Source: Streptomyces himalayensis subsp. himalayensis
GTDB lineage: Bacteria > Actinomycetota > Actinomycetes > Streptomycetales > Streptomycetaceae
Length of the DNA: 64,000 bases
Direction: 5' to 3'
Assembly: GCF_013778455.1 (NCBI RefSeq)
Contig: NZ_JACEHE010000024.1
Location: forward strand, 1 to 64,000
Each line of letters opens with the position of its first letter. Position 1 is the first letter of the stretch. Below the pieces are notes generated by a model that saw only the letters and a list, made by a program, of their open reading frames with translations, had not been told where the DNA came from and did no database searches. Both the position numbers and the translations under genes were made by a program. Of the stretch, positions 23,069-31,210 are shown piece by piece.

Positions 23069-25363
23069 TCAGCCGTTGCGCTTCCAGCGCGGCTTGTCCT
23101 CGCGGCGGCCGAACGAGCCGGTCCCGCGGTGGTCGTCACGGCGCCCAGACGGGCGGTCGTGGCCGGAGCGGAAGCCGCCGCCGGAAGGCCGGTCGTCGCG
23201 GCGATCGCGGTTGAAGGGCCGGTCGCTGCGGTGGCCGCCGGACGGGCGGTCGTCGCGGCGGTCGAAGGAACGGCCGCCACGGTCGTCGCGGCGGAAACCA
23301 CCGCGGTCGTCACGACGCTCGAAGGAACGCCCACCACGGTGGCCGTCACCACGGTCGTCCCGGCGGAAGCCGCCCGACGGACGGTCGTCACGGCGCTCGA
23401 AGGAGCGCCCACCGCGGTCGCCGTCACGGCGGTCACGGTCGAAGCCACGGTCGTTGTCGCGACGGTCGCGGTTGAAGCCACCGCGGTCGTTGTCCCGGCG
23501 GAAGCCGCCCGAGGGGCGGTCGTCACCGCGGAACCCGCCGCGGTCGTTGTCCCGACGGAAGCCGCCCGACGGACGGTCGTCACGGCGCTCGAACGAACGC
23601 CCACCGCGGTCACCGTCACGGCGGTCACGGTCCCGGTTGAACCCACGGTCACGGTCCCGGTCACGGTCACGGCCGCCGAAGCCACCCCGGTCACGGTCGC
23701 GGTCGTTGTCACGGCGGTCGCGACGCTCGTAGTTGCCCCGCTCGTCACGGCGCTGACGCGGCTCGTACGCCGGACGCTCCTCGTACGCAGGACGCTCGGC
23801 GCGCTCGCCCACCGGCTGCTCGGGCACCGAAACGGCTGCCTCGACCGCGGCCTCCGCGAGCGCCTCCGCCGCGGCGGAGACGGTGGCCTCGGCCACCGCG
23901 GCAGCCGGGTCCTCGCCCCGCTCACGAGCCGCACGGGCGGTCAGCCTGTCGGCCTCCTCGCGCAGTTCGGCGGCCCGGCGCTCGGCGCGCTCCAGCTGCT
24001 TGGCGAGGTCCTTGACCTCGTGCTCCGCCTGCCGGGCCGCGTTGCCCGCGGACTCGGCCTGCACCTCGGTCATCGACCGGGCGCCGGTGATCTCGGCGAC
24101 CTCGGGGTCGAACGCGGCGCCGCCCTGGATGATGTGGCGCGAGGCGTCGACGCCCGCGTCCTCCATGAGCCGGAAGATCTGGCGGCGCTGGTGCGGCAGC
24201 GACAGCGACACGACGGTGCCGCTGCGGCCCGCACGCGCCGTACGGCCCGAGCGGTGCAGGTAGTCCTTGTGGTCGCCGGCCGGGTCCACGTTCAGGACCA
24301 GGTCGATACCGTCGACGTGGATGCCGCGGGCCGCGACGTCCGTCGCGACGAGCACGTTGACGTACCCGTCCTTGAAGTCGGCCAGGGTGCGGGTGCGCGC
24401 GCCCTGCGTCATGCCGCCGTGCAGCGCGTCGGCGAGGACGCCCGCGTCGCGCAGCTGCTCGGCGACGCGGTCGGCGCCGAGCTGGGTGCGGACGAAGATG
24501 ATGGTGCGGCCCTTGCGCGCGGCGATCGCGGCGGTGACCGGTGCCTTGTCCTTGGGCTTCACGATCAGGATGTGGTGCGACATGGTCGTCACGGCGCCCT
24601 GCGCGGCGTCGACCTCGTGGCTGACCGGGTTGTTCAGGTAGCGCTTGACCAGGGTCGCGATCTCGTTCTCCATCGTCGCGGAGAAGAGCATGCGCTGACC
24701 GCCCGCCGGCACCTGGTCGAGGAGCTCGGTGACCTCGGGCAGGAAGCCCAGGTCGGACATCTGGTCGGCCTCGTCGAGGACCGCGATCTGCACGCTGTCG
24801 AGCGAGCAGGCGCCGCGGTTGATGATGTCGCGCAGCCGGCCCGGCGTGGCGACGAGGATGTCGACACCGCGCTCGAGGGCGTAGATCTGGTTGCCCATCG
24901 ACGTACCGCCGCAGACGACCTTCATCTTCAGGCCGAGGACGTCCCCGTACGGCTGCAGCGCGTCCGCGACCTGCATCGCGAGCTCACGGGTCGGGGTGAG
25001 GATGATGCCTCGGGGGTGCTTCTTCTCGGTGTGGCCGCCGGCCAGCGTGGCGAGCAGCGGCAGGCCGAAGGAGAGGGTCTTGCCGGAGCCGGTGCGGCCG
25101 CGGCCGAGGATGTCCTTGCCGGCCAGGGCGTCCGGGATGGTCGCCGCCTGGATCGGGAAGGGCGTGGTGACCCCGTTCTGCGCGAGCTTGCGGACGACAC
25201 CCTCGGGCAGACCGAGGTCGGCGAAGGTGAGCTCGGGCTCGGCTTCGGCGGAGGCCTCGGGCGCCTCGTCGGCGGCGTTCTCGGCGGCGGCCGCTGCGGC
25301 GACCTCCGCGATCTCGATCTCGTTCTCGGGCAGGACGGAACGGTCAGTACTGGAAACGGACAT
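23069..25363 (-). CDS. DEAD-box RNA helicase with long RGD-rich tail
   Basis: A 764-residue ATP-dependent RNA helicase. In order: an acidic N-terminus, Q motif region FADLGLPEGVVRKLAQNGV, Walker A GRGRTGSGKT, PTREL, the DEAD motif VLDEADQMSDLG, FSATM, and the C-terminal helicase motif HRSGRTARAG. Then a coiled coil (about residues 430-480) and a disordered tail of roughly 230 residues made of repeats such as RRDDRPSGGFRRD and GGRSFERRDD. Such tails bind RNA and promote phase separation or cold-shock function. Start is the ATG of MSVSST (residue 20 of the open frame). In the same position as a DEAD-box gene of S. coelicolor. Confidence 0.92.
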   Translation of the reverse strand: MSVSSTDRSVLPENEIEIAEVAAAAAAENAADEAPEASAEAEPELTFADLGLPEGVVRKLAQNGVTTPFPIQAATIPDALAGKDILGRGRTGSGKTLSFGLPLLATLAGGHTEKKHPRGIILTPTRELAMQVADALQPYGDVLGLKMKVVCGGTSMGNQIYALERGVDILVATPGRLRDIINRGACSLDSVQIAVLDEADQMSDLGFLPEVTELLDQVPAGGQRMLFSATMENEIATLVKRYLNNPVSHEVDAAQGAVTTMSHHILIVKPKDKAPVTAAIAARKGRTIIFVRTQLGADRVAEQLRDAGVLADALHGGMTQGARTRTLADFKDGYVNVLVATDVAARGIHVDGIDLVLNVDPAGDHKDYLHRSGRTARAGRSGTVVSLSLPHQRRQIFRLMEDAGVDASRHIIQGGAAFDPEVAEITGARSMTEVQAESAGNAARQAEHEVKDLAKQLERAERRAAELREEADRLTARAARERGEDPAAAVAEATVSAAAEALAEAAVEAAVSVPEQPVGERAERPAYEERPAYEPRQRRDERGNYERRDRRDNDRDRDRGGFGGRDRDRDRDRGFNRDRDRRDGDRGGRSFERRDDRPSGGFRRDNDRGGFRGDDRPSGGFRRDNDRGGFNRDRRDNDRGFDRDRRDGDRGGRSFERRDDRPSGGFRRDDRGDGHRGGRSFERRDDRGGFRRDDRGGRSFDRRDDRPSGGHRSDRPFNRDRRDDRPSGGGFRSGHDRPSGRRDDHRGTGSFGRREDKPRWKRNG

Positions 25364-25754
25364 GCGAAATGCGAAACCTTCCGGAGTCTCGGCACGCGCC
25401 CAAACTCCGTGAATTCGCAATCGACCGCCTCAATGCGGTCCGGCCACGGCAAGGGAGAGTACGCGCCACACGCGGCGCGTCATTCATGGCGCCGGGCAAA
25501 TGGGATCAAACGATCTGCCACCATACGCACCCTCCACCCCCGAGCGCAAACCGAACCCCATACGCGCAGCTCACGGCGGTGCGGCAGACACTCGCCGCCC
25601 CTCCGCAAGGCCTGCGCCGACTTCCCCAGGGCCCGGCGACGCCCCTCCCAGAGCCCGGCGAAGCCCCTCCCGGAGCTGCGCCGCCTCCTCCCGGCAGCCT
25701 TCCGAGCCGTCCCGAAGCGGGCCGCCCGGCTCTCTCCGGGAGTGTGCCGCCGCC
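25364..25754. other. Intergenic region upstream of the helicase
   Basis: No gene is supported. The helicase promoter should be at the left end. A roughly 22-bp tandem repeat of GCCCGGCGAnGCCCCTCCC lies near 25632-25676. Confidence 0.45.
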
Positions 25755-25831
25755 TAGGGCCTCTCGTTTGGATCAGGCTGGGCTCGCGGGGCCTGGCACG
25801 CACATCTCCGCGTTGCAAACGAGAGGCCCTA
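25755..25831. mobile_element. MITE-like element with 16-bp terminal inverted repeats
   Basis: TAGGGCCTCTCGTTTG at 25755-25770 is repeated in perfect inverse orientation at 25816-25831, with 45 bases between. Both outer ends are TA, which fits a TA target duplication of IS630/mariner-type transposition. At 77 bp it cannot code for a transposase and is either a MITE or a deletion remnant of a larger insertion sequence. The right end supplies the stop codon of the adjacent lipoprotein gene. Confidence 0.65.
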
Positions 25832-26377
25832 CACCGGGTGCCCCGCCTCCGGCGAAGGCTCCCGCGGAGAAATGCCCGCCCCCGCGCCCTGCGCCGCCCT
25901 CTGCTCGTGGGCCGACGACGACGGTTCCGCGGTCGGGGAGGGCTCAGTGCTCGGCGTCGGCGACGCGTCCACCGGTGACGGGTCCGGGGTCGTGGGCGTC
26001 TCAGTCGGCTTGGGCTTGGGCCTGGGCTTCCTGCTGGGCTTCGACTTCGTCGGCGACGCCTGCGGGGACCCGGGCTTCTCGCTCTTCGTCGGCCCGGACG
26101 AGCCCGCACCGGAGGCCGACTCCGAAGGCAGGGCCGAATCGGACGCGGACCCCCTGGGGTGCGGCGCTCCCTTCCCACCGTCGCGCCCGTTCCCGTAACC
26201 GGAGCCATTGGCGGCCGACGCCGCCCCGCCCCCGTCGGGAGCGGCGGCGCCGCGCGGCCCGACGGACTGGGCGGGGGCCTGCCCCGTCCCGTCGTCGCTC
26301 ACACTCATGCAGCCTGCGGTCGCCGCGACGGCCACCACCACGGCAGCCCAACGGACGGATACGAAAAAGTGGCGCAC
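25829..26377 (-). CDS. Putative lipoprotein, Pro/Ser-rich
   Basis: A 182-residue exported protein. The lipobox is VAATAGC at residues 17-23, after MRHFFVSVRWAAVVVAV, so Cys23 would be lipidated. The rest is low-complexity: Gly/Ala/Ser-rich, then KPSRKPRPKPKPTETPTTP and Ser/Pro/Thr stretches, resembling wall-spanning linkers. No catalytic domain is visible. The stop codon TAG comes from the end of the MITE-like element, so the original C-terminus may have been different or longer. Confidence 0.7.
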   Translation of the reverse strand: MRHFFVSVRWAAVVVAVAATAGCMSVSDDGTGQAPAQSVGPRGAAAPDGGGAASAANGSGYGNGRDGGKGAPHPRGSASDSALPSESASGAGSSGPTKSEKPGSPQASPTKSKPSRKPRPKPKPTETPTTPDPSPVDASPTPSTEPSPTAEPSSSAHEQRAAQGAGAGISPREPSPEAGHPV

Positions 26378-26560
26378 GGGCGGGCACCTCCGGGGCGCGG
26401 CACGCAGAAATCAGTGCAGGGGGCTGACATCGGTGCAGGGGACGGGATCCCACTGCCCAACTCCCGGAGCCCACAAGAAGACACGGAACCCGGACCGGAC
26501 ACCCGGCGAACGGCCCCGTCACCGGCACCCGTCTCGCGCCCTTCCGCCCGATGCGCCGGC

Positions 26561-26911
26561 TCAGCCGTATCCCAGCGCATGCAGCCGCGCATCGTCGATC
26601 CCGAAGTGATGCGCGATCTCGTGCACCACGGTCACCTCGGTCTCGACCACAACGTCCTCGCGCGACTCGCACATACGCAGCGTCGGCCCCCGGTAGATCG
26701 TGATGCGGTCCGGCAGCACCCCCGCGTACCACTCACCGCGATCGGTCAGCGGCGTCCCCTCGTAGAGCCCGAGCAGCTCGGGATCGTCGGCCGGCGGTTC
26801 GTCCTCGACGAACACCGCCACGTTGTCCATCAGCCGCGTCAGTTCCGGCGGGATCCGGTCCAACGCCTCGGCGACCAGTTCCTCGAACTCCTCGCGCGTC
26901 ATCTCCAGCAC
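26561..26911 (-). CDS. Minimal zincin-type metallopeptidase
   Basis: A 116-residue protein of the small metallopeptidase family formerly called DUF1025. The C-terminus carries VVHEIAHHFGIDDARLHALG, with the zinc-binding HExxHxxGxxD. The family adopts a minimal zincin fold; substrates are unknown. Start is GTG 26911 (reading VLEMTREEFEELV), with an alternative ATG four codons later. It is divergent from the metallophosphoesterase gene at 27024. Confidence 0.85.
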   Translation of the reverse strand: MLEMTREEFEELVAEALDRIPPELTRLMDNVAVFVEDEPPADDPELLGLYEGTPLTDRGEWYAGVLPDRITIYRGPTLRMCESREDVVVETEVTVVHEIAHHFGIDDARLHALGYG

Positions 26912-27023
26912 ACGGCCATTGTCGGCCACGACTCCGCGTATCCACCGGCGCACAGGAGAAAGCCGCACATCCGCCGTTTGCAGCAGGGGCATACGGTGCG
27001 GCGCACTTGGGCATACGGGACCA

Positions 27024-28757
27024 ATGGTCCGCGTCCTCGCCCGCATCCTGGAGCGTGTCCCGCACATCGTGCCGCGCCTCGTGCCGCCCTACGTACGGAG
27101 TGCTTCCGCCGCGCTCGTACGCCACGTCCCCACGGCCTTCCTACGCCACTACCGGTCCCGTCACCCCCGCCCCGTCGGTGAACTGGTCCATCCCCCGCAC
27201 CCCTACGCCCGTGCGCTCGGCCTCGTCGCGGTCGTGCTGCTCGGGGCCTGGCTGGGCCTGCTGATCGTGGGCAGCGTCCGTGCCCCGGTCGGGCCCGTGG
27301 ACACACGGATGGCGCTGCGGCCATCCCTCACAGGCGGCACGAAGATCAACATCTCCCCGCTCGGCGACCTGGAGCTCCGTTCCCACATCGCCCCCATCCG
27401 CCTGGACGTGGACGTCGACCGGCTCGACCCGGTGCGTGCCGAGGCTCTGGTCCGGCATCCGGAACGGCTGTCCGGCCTGCAGGACGAGGTGACCCGCGAC
27501 GTCGAGGACGGCACGCGCGACCTGGCCGTACGCTCCTGCGTCGCCGTCGTCTCGGGCGCCACCGCCCTCGGGCTCGCCGTCTACCGCCGCCCCCGCCGCG
27601 CCCTCGCGGCCGGCGGCCTCGCCCTCACGCTGCTCGCCGCCTCCGCCGGCACGGCCTTCGTCACCTGGAACCCGAACTCGGTCCTCGAGCCCAAGTTCTC
27701 CGGCCTGCTCACCAGCGCCCCGTCCGCCGTCGGCAACGCACGCAGCATCGTCACCGAATTCGACGTCTACCAGAAGGAGTTGGCGCGTCTGGTGACCAAC
27801 GTGACCAAGTTGTACGACGTGACGTCCACGCTTCCCGCGTACGCACCCGACCCCTCCACCATCCGGGTGCTGCACGTCTCGGACATCCACCTCAATCCGG
27901 CGAGCTGGCACATCATTTCCTCGCTCGTCGAGCAGTACGAGATCGATGTCATCGTCGACTCCGGCGACACCATGGACCACGGCACGGCCGCCGAGAACGC
28001 GTTCCTGGATCCCATCGAGGACCTCGGCGCGCCCTACGTCTGGGTGCGCGGCAACCACGACTCGCTCACCACCCAGCGCTATCTGGAGGACATGAAGAAC
28101 GTCCACGTACTGGACGAGGGCAGGGCGGTCTCCGTCGGCGGCCTGCGGTTCGCCGGGACGGGCGACCCGCAGTACACGCCCGACCGCTCGGTCAAGGCCG
28201 AGGGCGATCCGGCCGAGCGCATGGCGGGCATCCGGCTCGCCTCGGCCCTGCGCGACCAGCAGGCCGCCGGTACGCCGGCCGACGTCGCGATCGCCCACAA
28301 CCCGGTGGCGGCCCGGGAGACGGACGGCGAGGTGCCGCTCGTCCTCGCGGGCCACGTCCACCACCAGGAGATGGAGGTCCTGAAGCTCGGCACCCGGCTG
28401 AGGATCGAGGGGTCGACGGGCGGGAGCGGGCTGCGAGCGGTCGAGGGCAAGAACCCCGATCCGGTGGAGGCGTCGGTCCTCTATCTGGACCGCGACACCA
28501 AGCGCCTGCAGGCCTGGGACGAGATCAGGCTGGGCGGCCTGGGCCTGACGACGGCCGAGGTCAGCCGCCACCTCCCGGAGGAGAACCAGCCGGGAGCCTC
28601 GCCGACACCGACGCCGTCCGCGCCCTCACCGGACACGCCCCCGGCGACCGCACCGGGCACGCGCTCGACAACCTCACCAGGCACGTCCCCGGCACCCTCG
28701 CCCGCCACCTCCTCGGCGACCCCGTCCGCGCCGTCGCCGGGCCGCTCCGGCCCGTAA
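27024..28757 (+). CDS. Membrane-anchored metallophosphoesterase
   Basis: A 577-residue protein. Two hydrophobic segments near residues 63-83 (GLVAVVLLGAWLGLLIVG) and 195-215 anchor it, so the catalytic domain lies outside or at the membrane. The calcineurin-like motifs are in order: LHVSDIHLNPASW, VDSGDTMDHG, VRGNHDS and LAGHVHHQEM, which hold two metal ions. The last 55 residues are a Thr/Pro/Ser tail. The ATG 27024 is chosen because upstream codons overlap the divergent metallopeptidase gene. Substrate unknown. Confidence 0.88.
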   Translation: MVRVLARILERVPHIVPRLVPPYVRSASAALVRHVPTAFLRHYRSRHPRPVGELVHPPHPYARALGLVAVVLLGAWLGLLIVGSVRAPVGPVDTRMALRPSLTGGTKINISPLGDLELRSHIAPIRLDVDVDRLDPVRAEALVRHPERLSGLQDEVTRDVEDGTRDLAVRSCVAVVSGATALGLAVYRRPRRALAAGGLALTLLAASAGTAFVTWNPNSVLEPKFSGLLTSAPSAVGNARSIVTEFDVYQKELARLVTNVTKLYDVTSTLPAYAPDPSTIRVLHVSDIHLNPASWHIISSLVEQYEIDVIVDSGDTMDHGTAAENAFLDPIEDLGAPYVWVRGNHDSLTTQRYLEDMKNVHVLDEGRAVSVGGLRFAGTGDPQYTPDRSVKAEGDPAERMAGIRLASALRDQQAAGTPADVAIAHNPVAARETDGEVPLVLAGHVHHQEMEVLKLGTRLRIEGSTGGSGLRAVEGKNPDPVEASVLYLDRDTKRLQAWDEIRLGGLGLTTAEVSRHLPEENQPGASPTPTPSAPSPDTPPATAPGTRSTTSPGTSPAPSPATSSATPSAPSPGRSGP

Positions 28758-28902
28758 CCCTCCGTCGGCCCCTGACCAGCGTCTGCGCGCTCCCGACGCA
28801 CCACCGCACCACCCCGCCGTAAACCGTTTTGGCGATAGCTCCCCGCATCCCATATGCTTCTCACGTCCCCGACGCGCTGCGAAGCGCCCAGGCGGGCCCT
28901 TA

Positions 28903-28975
28903 GCCCTCATCGTCTAGTGGCCCAGGACGCCGCCCTTTCAAGGCGGTAGCACGGGTTCGAATCCCGTTGGGGGCA
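28903..28975 (+). tRNA. tRNA-Glu (TTC)
   Basis: A 73-nt cloverleaf; the anticodon stem CCGCC/GGCGG surrounds CTTTCAA, giving TTC. Acceptor GCCCTCA pairs with TGGGGGC. First of a Glu-Asp-Phe cluster on the plus strand. Confidence 0.95.
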
Positions 28976-29014
28976 CGTAACACCGTGTGCGACACTGTTC
29001 GTACACAACAGCTT

Positions 29015-29089
29015 GGTCCTGTGGAGCAGTTTGGAGTGCTCGCCACCCTGTCAAGGTGGAGGCCGCGGGTTCAAATCCCGTCAGGACCG
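29015..29089 (+). tRNA. tRNA-Asp (GTC)
   Basis: A 75-nt cloverleaf; CCACC/GGTGG surrounds CTGTCAA, giving GTC. Acceptor GGTCCTG pairs with CAGGACC, discriminator G. An identical gene occurs at 40577, and two disrupted 3' halves occur at 35227 and 40733. Confidence 0.95.
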
Positions 29090-29113
29090 CTGCGATCCCT
29101 TCGCGGATCGCGT

Positions 29114-29187
29114 GGCTGGGTAGCTCAGTTGGTACGAGCGTCCGCCTGAAAAGCGGAAGGTCGCCGGTTCGACCCCGGCCCCAGCCA
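29114..29187 (+). tRNA. tRNA-Phe (GAA), site of AICE insertion
   Basis: A 74-nt cloverleaf; TCCGC/GCGGA surrounds CTGAAAA, giving GAA. Acceptor GGCTGGG pairs with CCCAGCC. Its 3' part (29144-29187) is the left attachment site of the integrated element; the element restored the tRNA when it inserted, so the gene is intact. Confidence 0.96.
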
Positions 29188-29188
29188 C
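29144..29188 (+). other. attL of the tRNA-Phe element
   Basis: The 45 bases from the anticodon loop to one base past the tRNA-Phe discriminator are identical to 35063-35107. The identity ends sharply on both sides, as expected for an attachment core made by a tyrosine integrase. Confidence 0.9.
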
Positions 29189-29205
29189 AACCGCCCCACC
29201 AGGGC

Positions 29206-29244
29206 AAACACCCCCTCCGAAGATCTTCGGGGGGGTGTTTTCGT
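29206..29244 (+). terminator. Terminator after tRNA-Phe, carried by the element
   Basis: ACACCCCC-CCGAAG pairs with CTTCGG-GGGGTGT with one bulged T, followed by TTTTCG. It ends the Glu-Asp-Phe transcript and may also end the integrase transcript from the other strand. A near-identical hairpin follows the disrupted tRNA-Phe copy at 35427. Confidence 0.85.
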
Positions 29245-29250
29245 GTCGGC

Positions 29251-29271
29251 TACGCCAACCAGTACGCCAAC
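29251..29271. repeat. Left arm-type integrase repeats
   Basis: Two direct copies of TACGCCAAC spaced by three bases, beside attL. The same pair occurs at the other end of the element (34969-34990), which marks them as candidate arm-binding sites of the integrase. Confidence 0.7.
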
Positions 29272-29276
29272 GGCTC

Positions 29277-30149
29277 TCAGGAGAGGCTGTCGCCCAGCTT
29301 CCGGAGCGCCTTCCGCTGCTCGTCCAGTGACGCGTGGGCATAGACCTTCATGGTCACGCCAATGTCGCTGTGGCCGACGATCTGCCGGACGATGTGCGGC
29401 GGCACCCCGAGATCGAGCAGCAGCGAGACGGCGGAGTGCCGGAGATCATGGAACCGGATCTCCAGACCGAGCCGCTTCCGGAGCGGATACCAGCTCCGCC
29501 GGAGGTTGTCCGGCTCCAGCGGGGTGCCGATACGGGACGTGAAGATCAGCCCGTGTTCCTTCCACTCCATACCTGCCGCCGCACGCTCCTGCGCCTGCCG
29601 CTCGCGGTGCTCGGTGAGTGCCTTCACCACGATCGGCGGGAGCGGGACGGTACGGACCGATGCCAGGGTCTTTGGCTTGACCAGTCGCAGCTCCCCGCCC
29701 ACGCGCTGGAGCGCGCGCTCCACGGCCAGCGTCTCGCGGTCGAGGTCCAGCGCATCCCAGCGGAGCCCCAGCAACTCGCCCCGGCGCATTCCGAGAACCA
29801 GGGCGAGCACGTAGAGAGCGTGCAGCCGGTCCTCTGCGGACTCTCGGAGGAGAAGACGGGCGTCCGCGACACTGAGCCCCTTCCCCGTGTCGTACGAAGG
29901 CGTGGGCACCTGTACGAGCTGGGCGACGTTCCGCACGATCAGTTCCTCCCTGACGGCGTTCTGGAGGGCGTTCCTGAGTACTGCGTGGATGGACTGCACC
30001 ATTCGGCGGGACAGCAGCGTCTGGCAGCACTTCCCTGCCGCGCAGCACTGCGGCTCGGGGCGTTCCTTGTCCCAGCCGTGCTTGCAGCACTGGCACTCGG
30101 AGGCGACGCGGGCGAGCCAGGTGCGGACTTCGGCGGCCCTGAGGGGGGA
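29277..30149 (-). pseudogene. int: Tyrosine-type AICE integrase, N-terminus deleted
   Basis: The catalytic domain is present: GMRRGELLGLRW with the first Arg, the beta-strand region AVERALQRVGGELRLVKPKT, FHDLRHSAVSLLLDLG with the H-x-x-R box, and GHSDIGVTMKVYAHAS with the late His and the Tyr nucleophile. A Cys-rich segment (ECQCCKHGWDKERPEPQCC) marks the core-binding domain, as in many Streptomyces AICE integrases. Homology stops near LRAAEVRTWLARV; the usual first 100-odd residues with the arm-binding domain are absent and the frame beyond is unrelated. No start codon with ribosome site lies at the junction. Probably inactive. Confidence 0.8.
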
Positions 30150-30237
30150 AGGCTCCTGACTACCCCGAAACGGGGCGGGAAAGTTGAGGGGGCCAGCCAC
30201 CCCGCCCGGCATCAGCGCGGGCGGGGCTTGCGTGAGG

Positions 30238-30540
30238 TCAGCGGCCGTGTCGGGCGCGGTTCTCCGCGTGGCTGAGCTGGGACGGCTCGATACGCGGGGC
30301 GTCCTCGTACCACGCGAACGGGCGGAGGTCGCAGGCGGCCTTGTGCACGCGAGTCGCAGCTCCGTAGTGCTCCGGGTTGGAGAACACCCGACCACCCGTC
30401 AGGGAGGCCAAGAGGCGGGCTGCGTGGTGCTCGCAACCGGTCGCCCCGGCGTTGCTGCGATCGAGGACGGTCACGGCATCGTGCGGGCCGACACAGGGCG
30501 TCGGGTCGTCCGGGTGAGCGGCGGGACAGCGACGGTCCAT
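30238..30540 (-). CDS. AICE hypothetical protein, Cys/His-rich
   Basis: A 100-residue protein starting MDRRCPAAHPDDPTPCVGPH, with a later GCEHHAARLLASLTGG. The paired Cys/His suggests a small zinc-binding fold. It starts two bases after the stop codon of the preceding gene, so the two are translationally coupled. Similar small genes recur next to SpdB-type genes in Streptomyces AICEs; function unknown. Confidence 0.65.
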   Translation of the reverse strand: MDRRCPAAHPDDPTPCVGPHDAVTVLDRSNAGATGCEHHAARLLASLTGGRVFSNPEHYGAATRVHKAACDLRPFAWYEDAPRIEPSQLSHAENRARHGR

Positions 30541-30542
30541 GC

Positions 30543-30860
30543 TCACCACCACCCCGAGGACTTCTTGGCGGCCTTGGCGGCGGCGGCCTCGTTCACGATC
30601 CGCTGCCGCTCCATGTGCAGGGCGGTCAGTTCCGCGGTGAGCCGGGTCTCAGCAGCGTTCGAGGTGGACTCCACCCGGTTCTCCGCGCGGGTGGTGCTCT
30701 TGCCGCGCAGGACCCGGTACGAGCCGCTGGCGAGCGCGCCCAGCACGGCGCGGCGCTCGGAGCTGGTCAGGGGCCACATTTCGCCCCGGCGGACCGCCTC
30801 CAGCTTGCGCGTCGTCTTCTGGATTTCGCGGTCCACCTGGCGGGTGTCGGGCTTGCCCAT
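30543..30860 (-). CDS. AICE hypothetical protein, helical
   Basis: A 105-residue, mostly alpha-helical and charged protein (MGKPDTRQVDREIQKTTRKL at the start, then ALHMERQRIVNEAAAAKAAK near the end). The ATG at 30860 follows GAGGAG. It lies two bases after the upstream gene's stop and is part of the same operon. No family with known function is recognised. Confidence 0.7.
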   Translation of the reverse strand: MGKPDTRQVDREIQKTTRKLEAVRRGEMWPLTSSERRAVLGALASGSYRVLRGKSTTRAENRVESTSNAAETRLTAELTALHMERQRIVNEAAAAKAAKKSSGWW

Positions 30861-30862
30861 GG

Positions 30863-31210
30863 TCAGGAACTCCTCAGAGATTCGGAGTGGTCGGGGTAGG
30901 CGCAGGTCGCGCAGGTGCCGAGGGCGGCGGGGATGACGTAGCCCGCATCGGTGCGGCACTGCGGGCAGGTGCGGCGGGCGGCGTTGGCCTTGGCCAGTGC
31001 CGCGTGCTTCGCGGGGGTCATGGGGCGTACCGGCTTGGCCAGTTCGACCCGGTATAGGTAGGCGACCAGCGGCCCACGGCGGCGGCGCGGCCGTTCGAGC
31101 TGTGCGGCCACGTCCTGACCGCCCGGGCGCAGGCCATGGGCGCGGAGCTGTCGGCGGGTGGCGTAGCCGTCCGGTGCCAGGTGCCACCGGAACGCCAGCA
31201 GTGCGCCCAT
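30863..31210 (-). CDS. RRQ-motif zinc-binding AICE protein
   Basis: A 115-residue protein with the segment TRRQLRAHGLRPGGQD near the N-terminus and a C-terminal zinc ribbon CPQCRTDAGYVIP...CATC. This matches the family named for its RRQRL motif that is frequent in actinomycete integrative elements. The role is unknown. Its ATG shares bases with the TGA of the SpdB-like gene (TGATG), so the two are coupled. Confidence 0.75.
   Translation of the reverse strand: MGALLAFRWHLAPDGYATRRQLRAHGLRPGGQDVAAQLERPRRRRGPLVAYLYRVELAKPVRPMTPAKHAALAKANAARRTCPQCRTDAGYVIPAALGTCATCAYPDHSESLRSS

Noticed and set aside
19306..23214. A 1302-codon open frame on the plus strand, and similarly long ones at 23129-25978, 36359 antisense, 50286 antisense and 61178-63211
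   Set aside because: They lie opposite the permease, FG-GAP, helicase, hrpA, purL and purD genes. In DNA of this GC content antisense frames stay open by chance; their sequence is Arg/Gly/Ala low complexity with no domain.
28938..29207. Minus-strand frames over tRNA genes (also 35194-35421, 18507-18824, 40375-40608) giving peptides such as GRGRTGDLPLFRRTLVPTEL
   Set aside because: These are the usual spurious translations of the complementary strand of tRNA genes.
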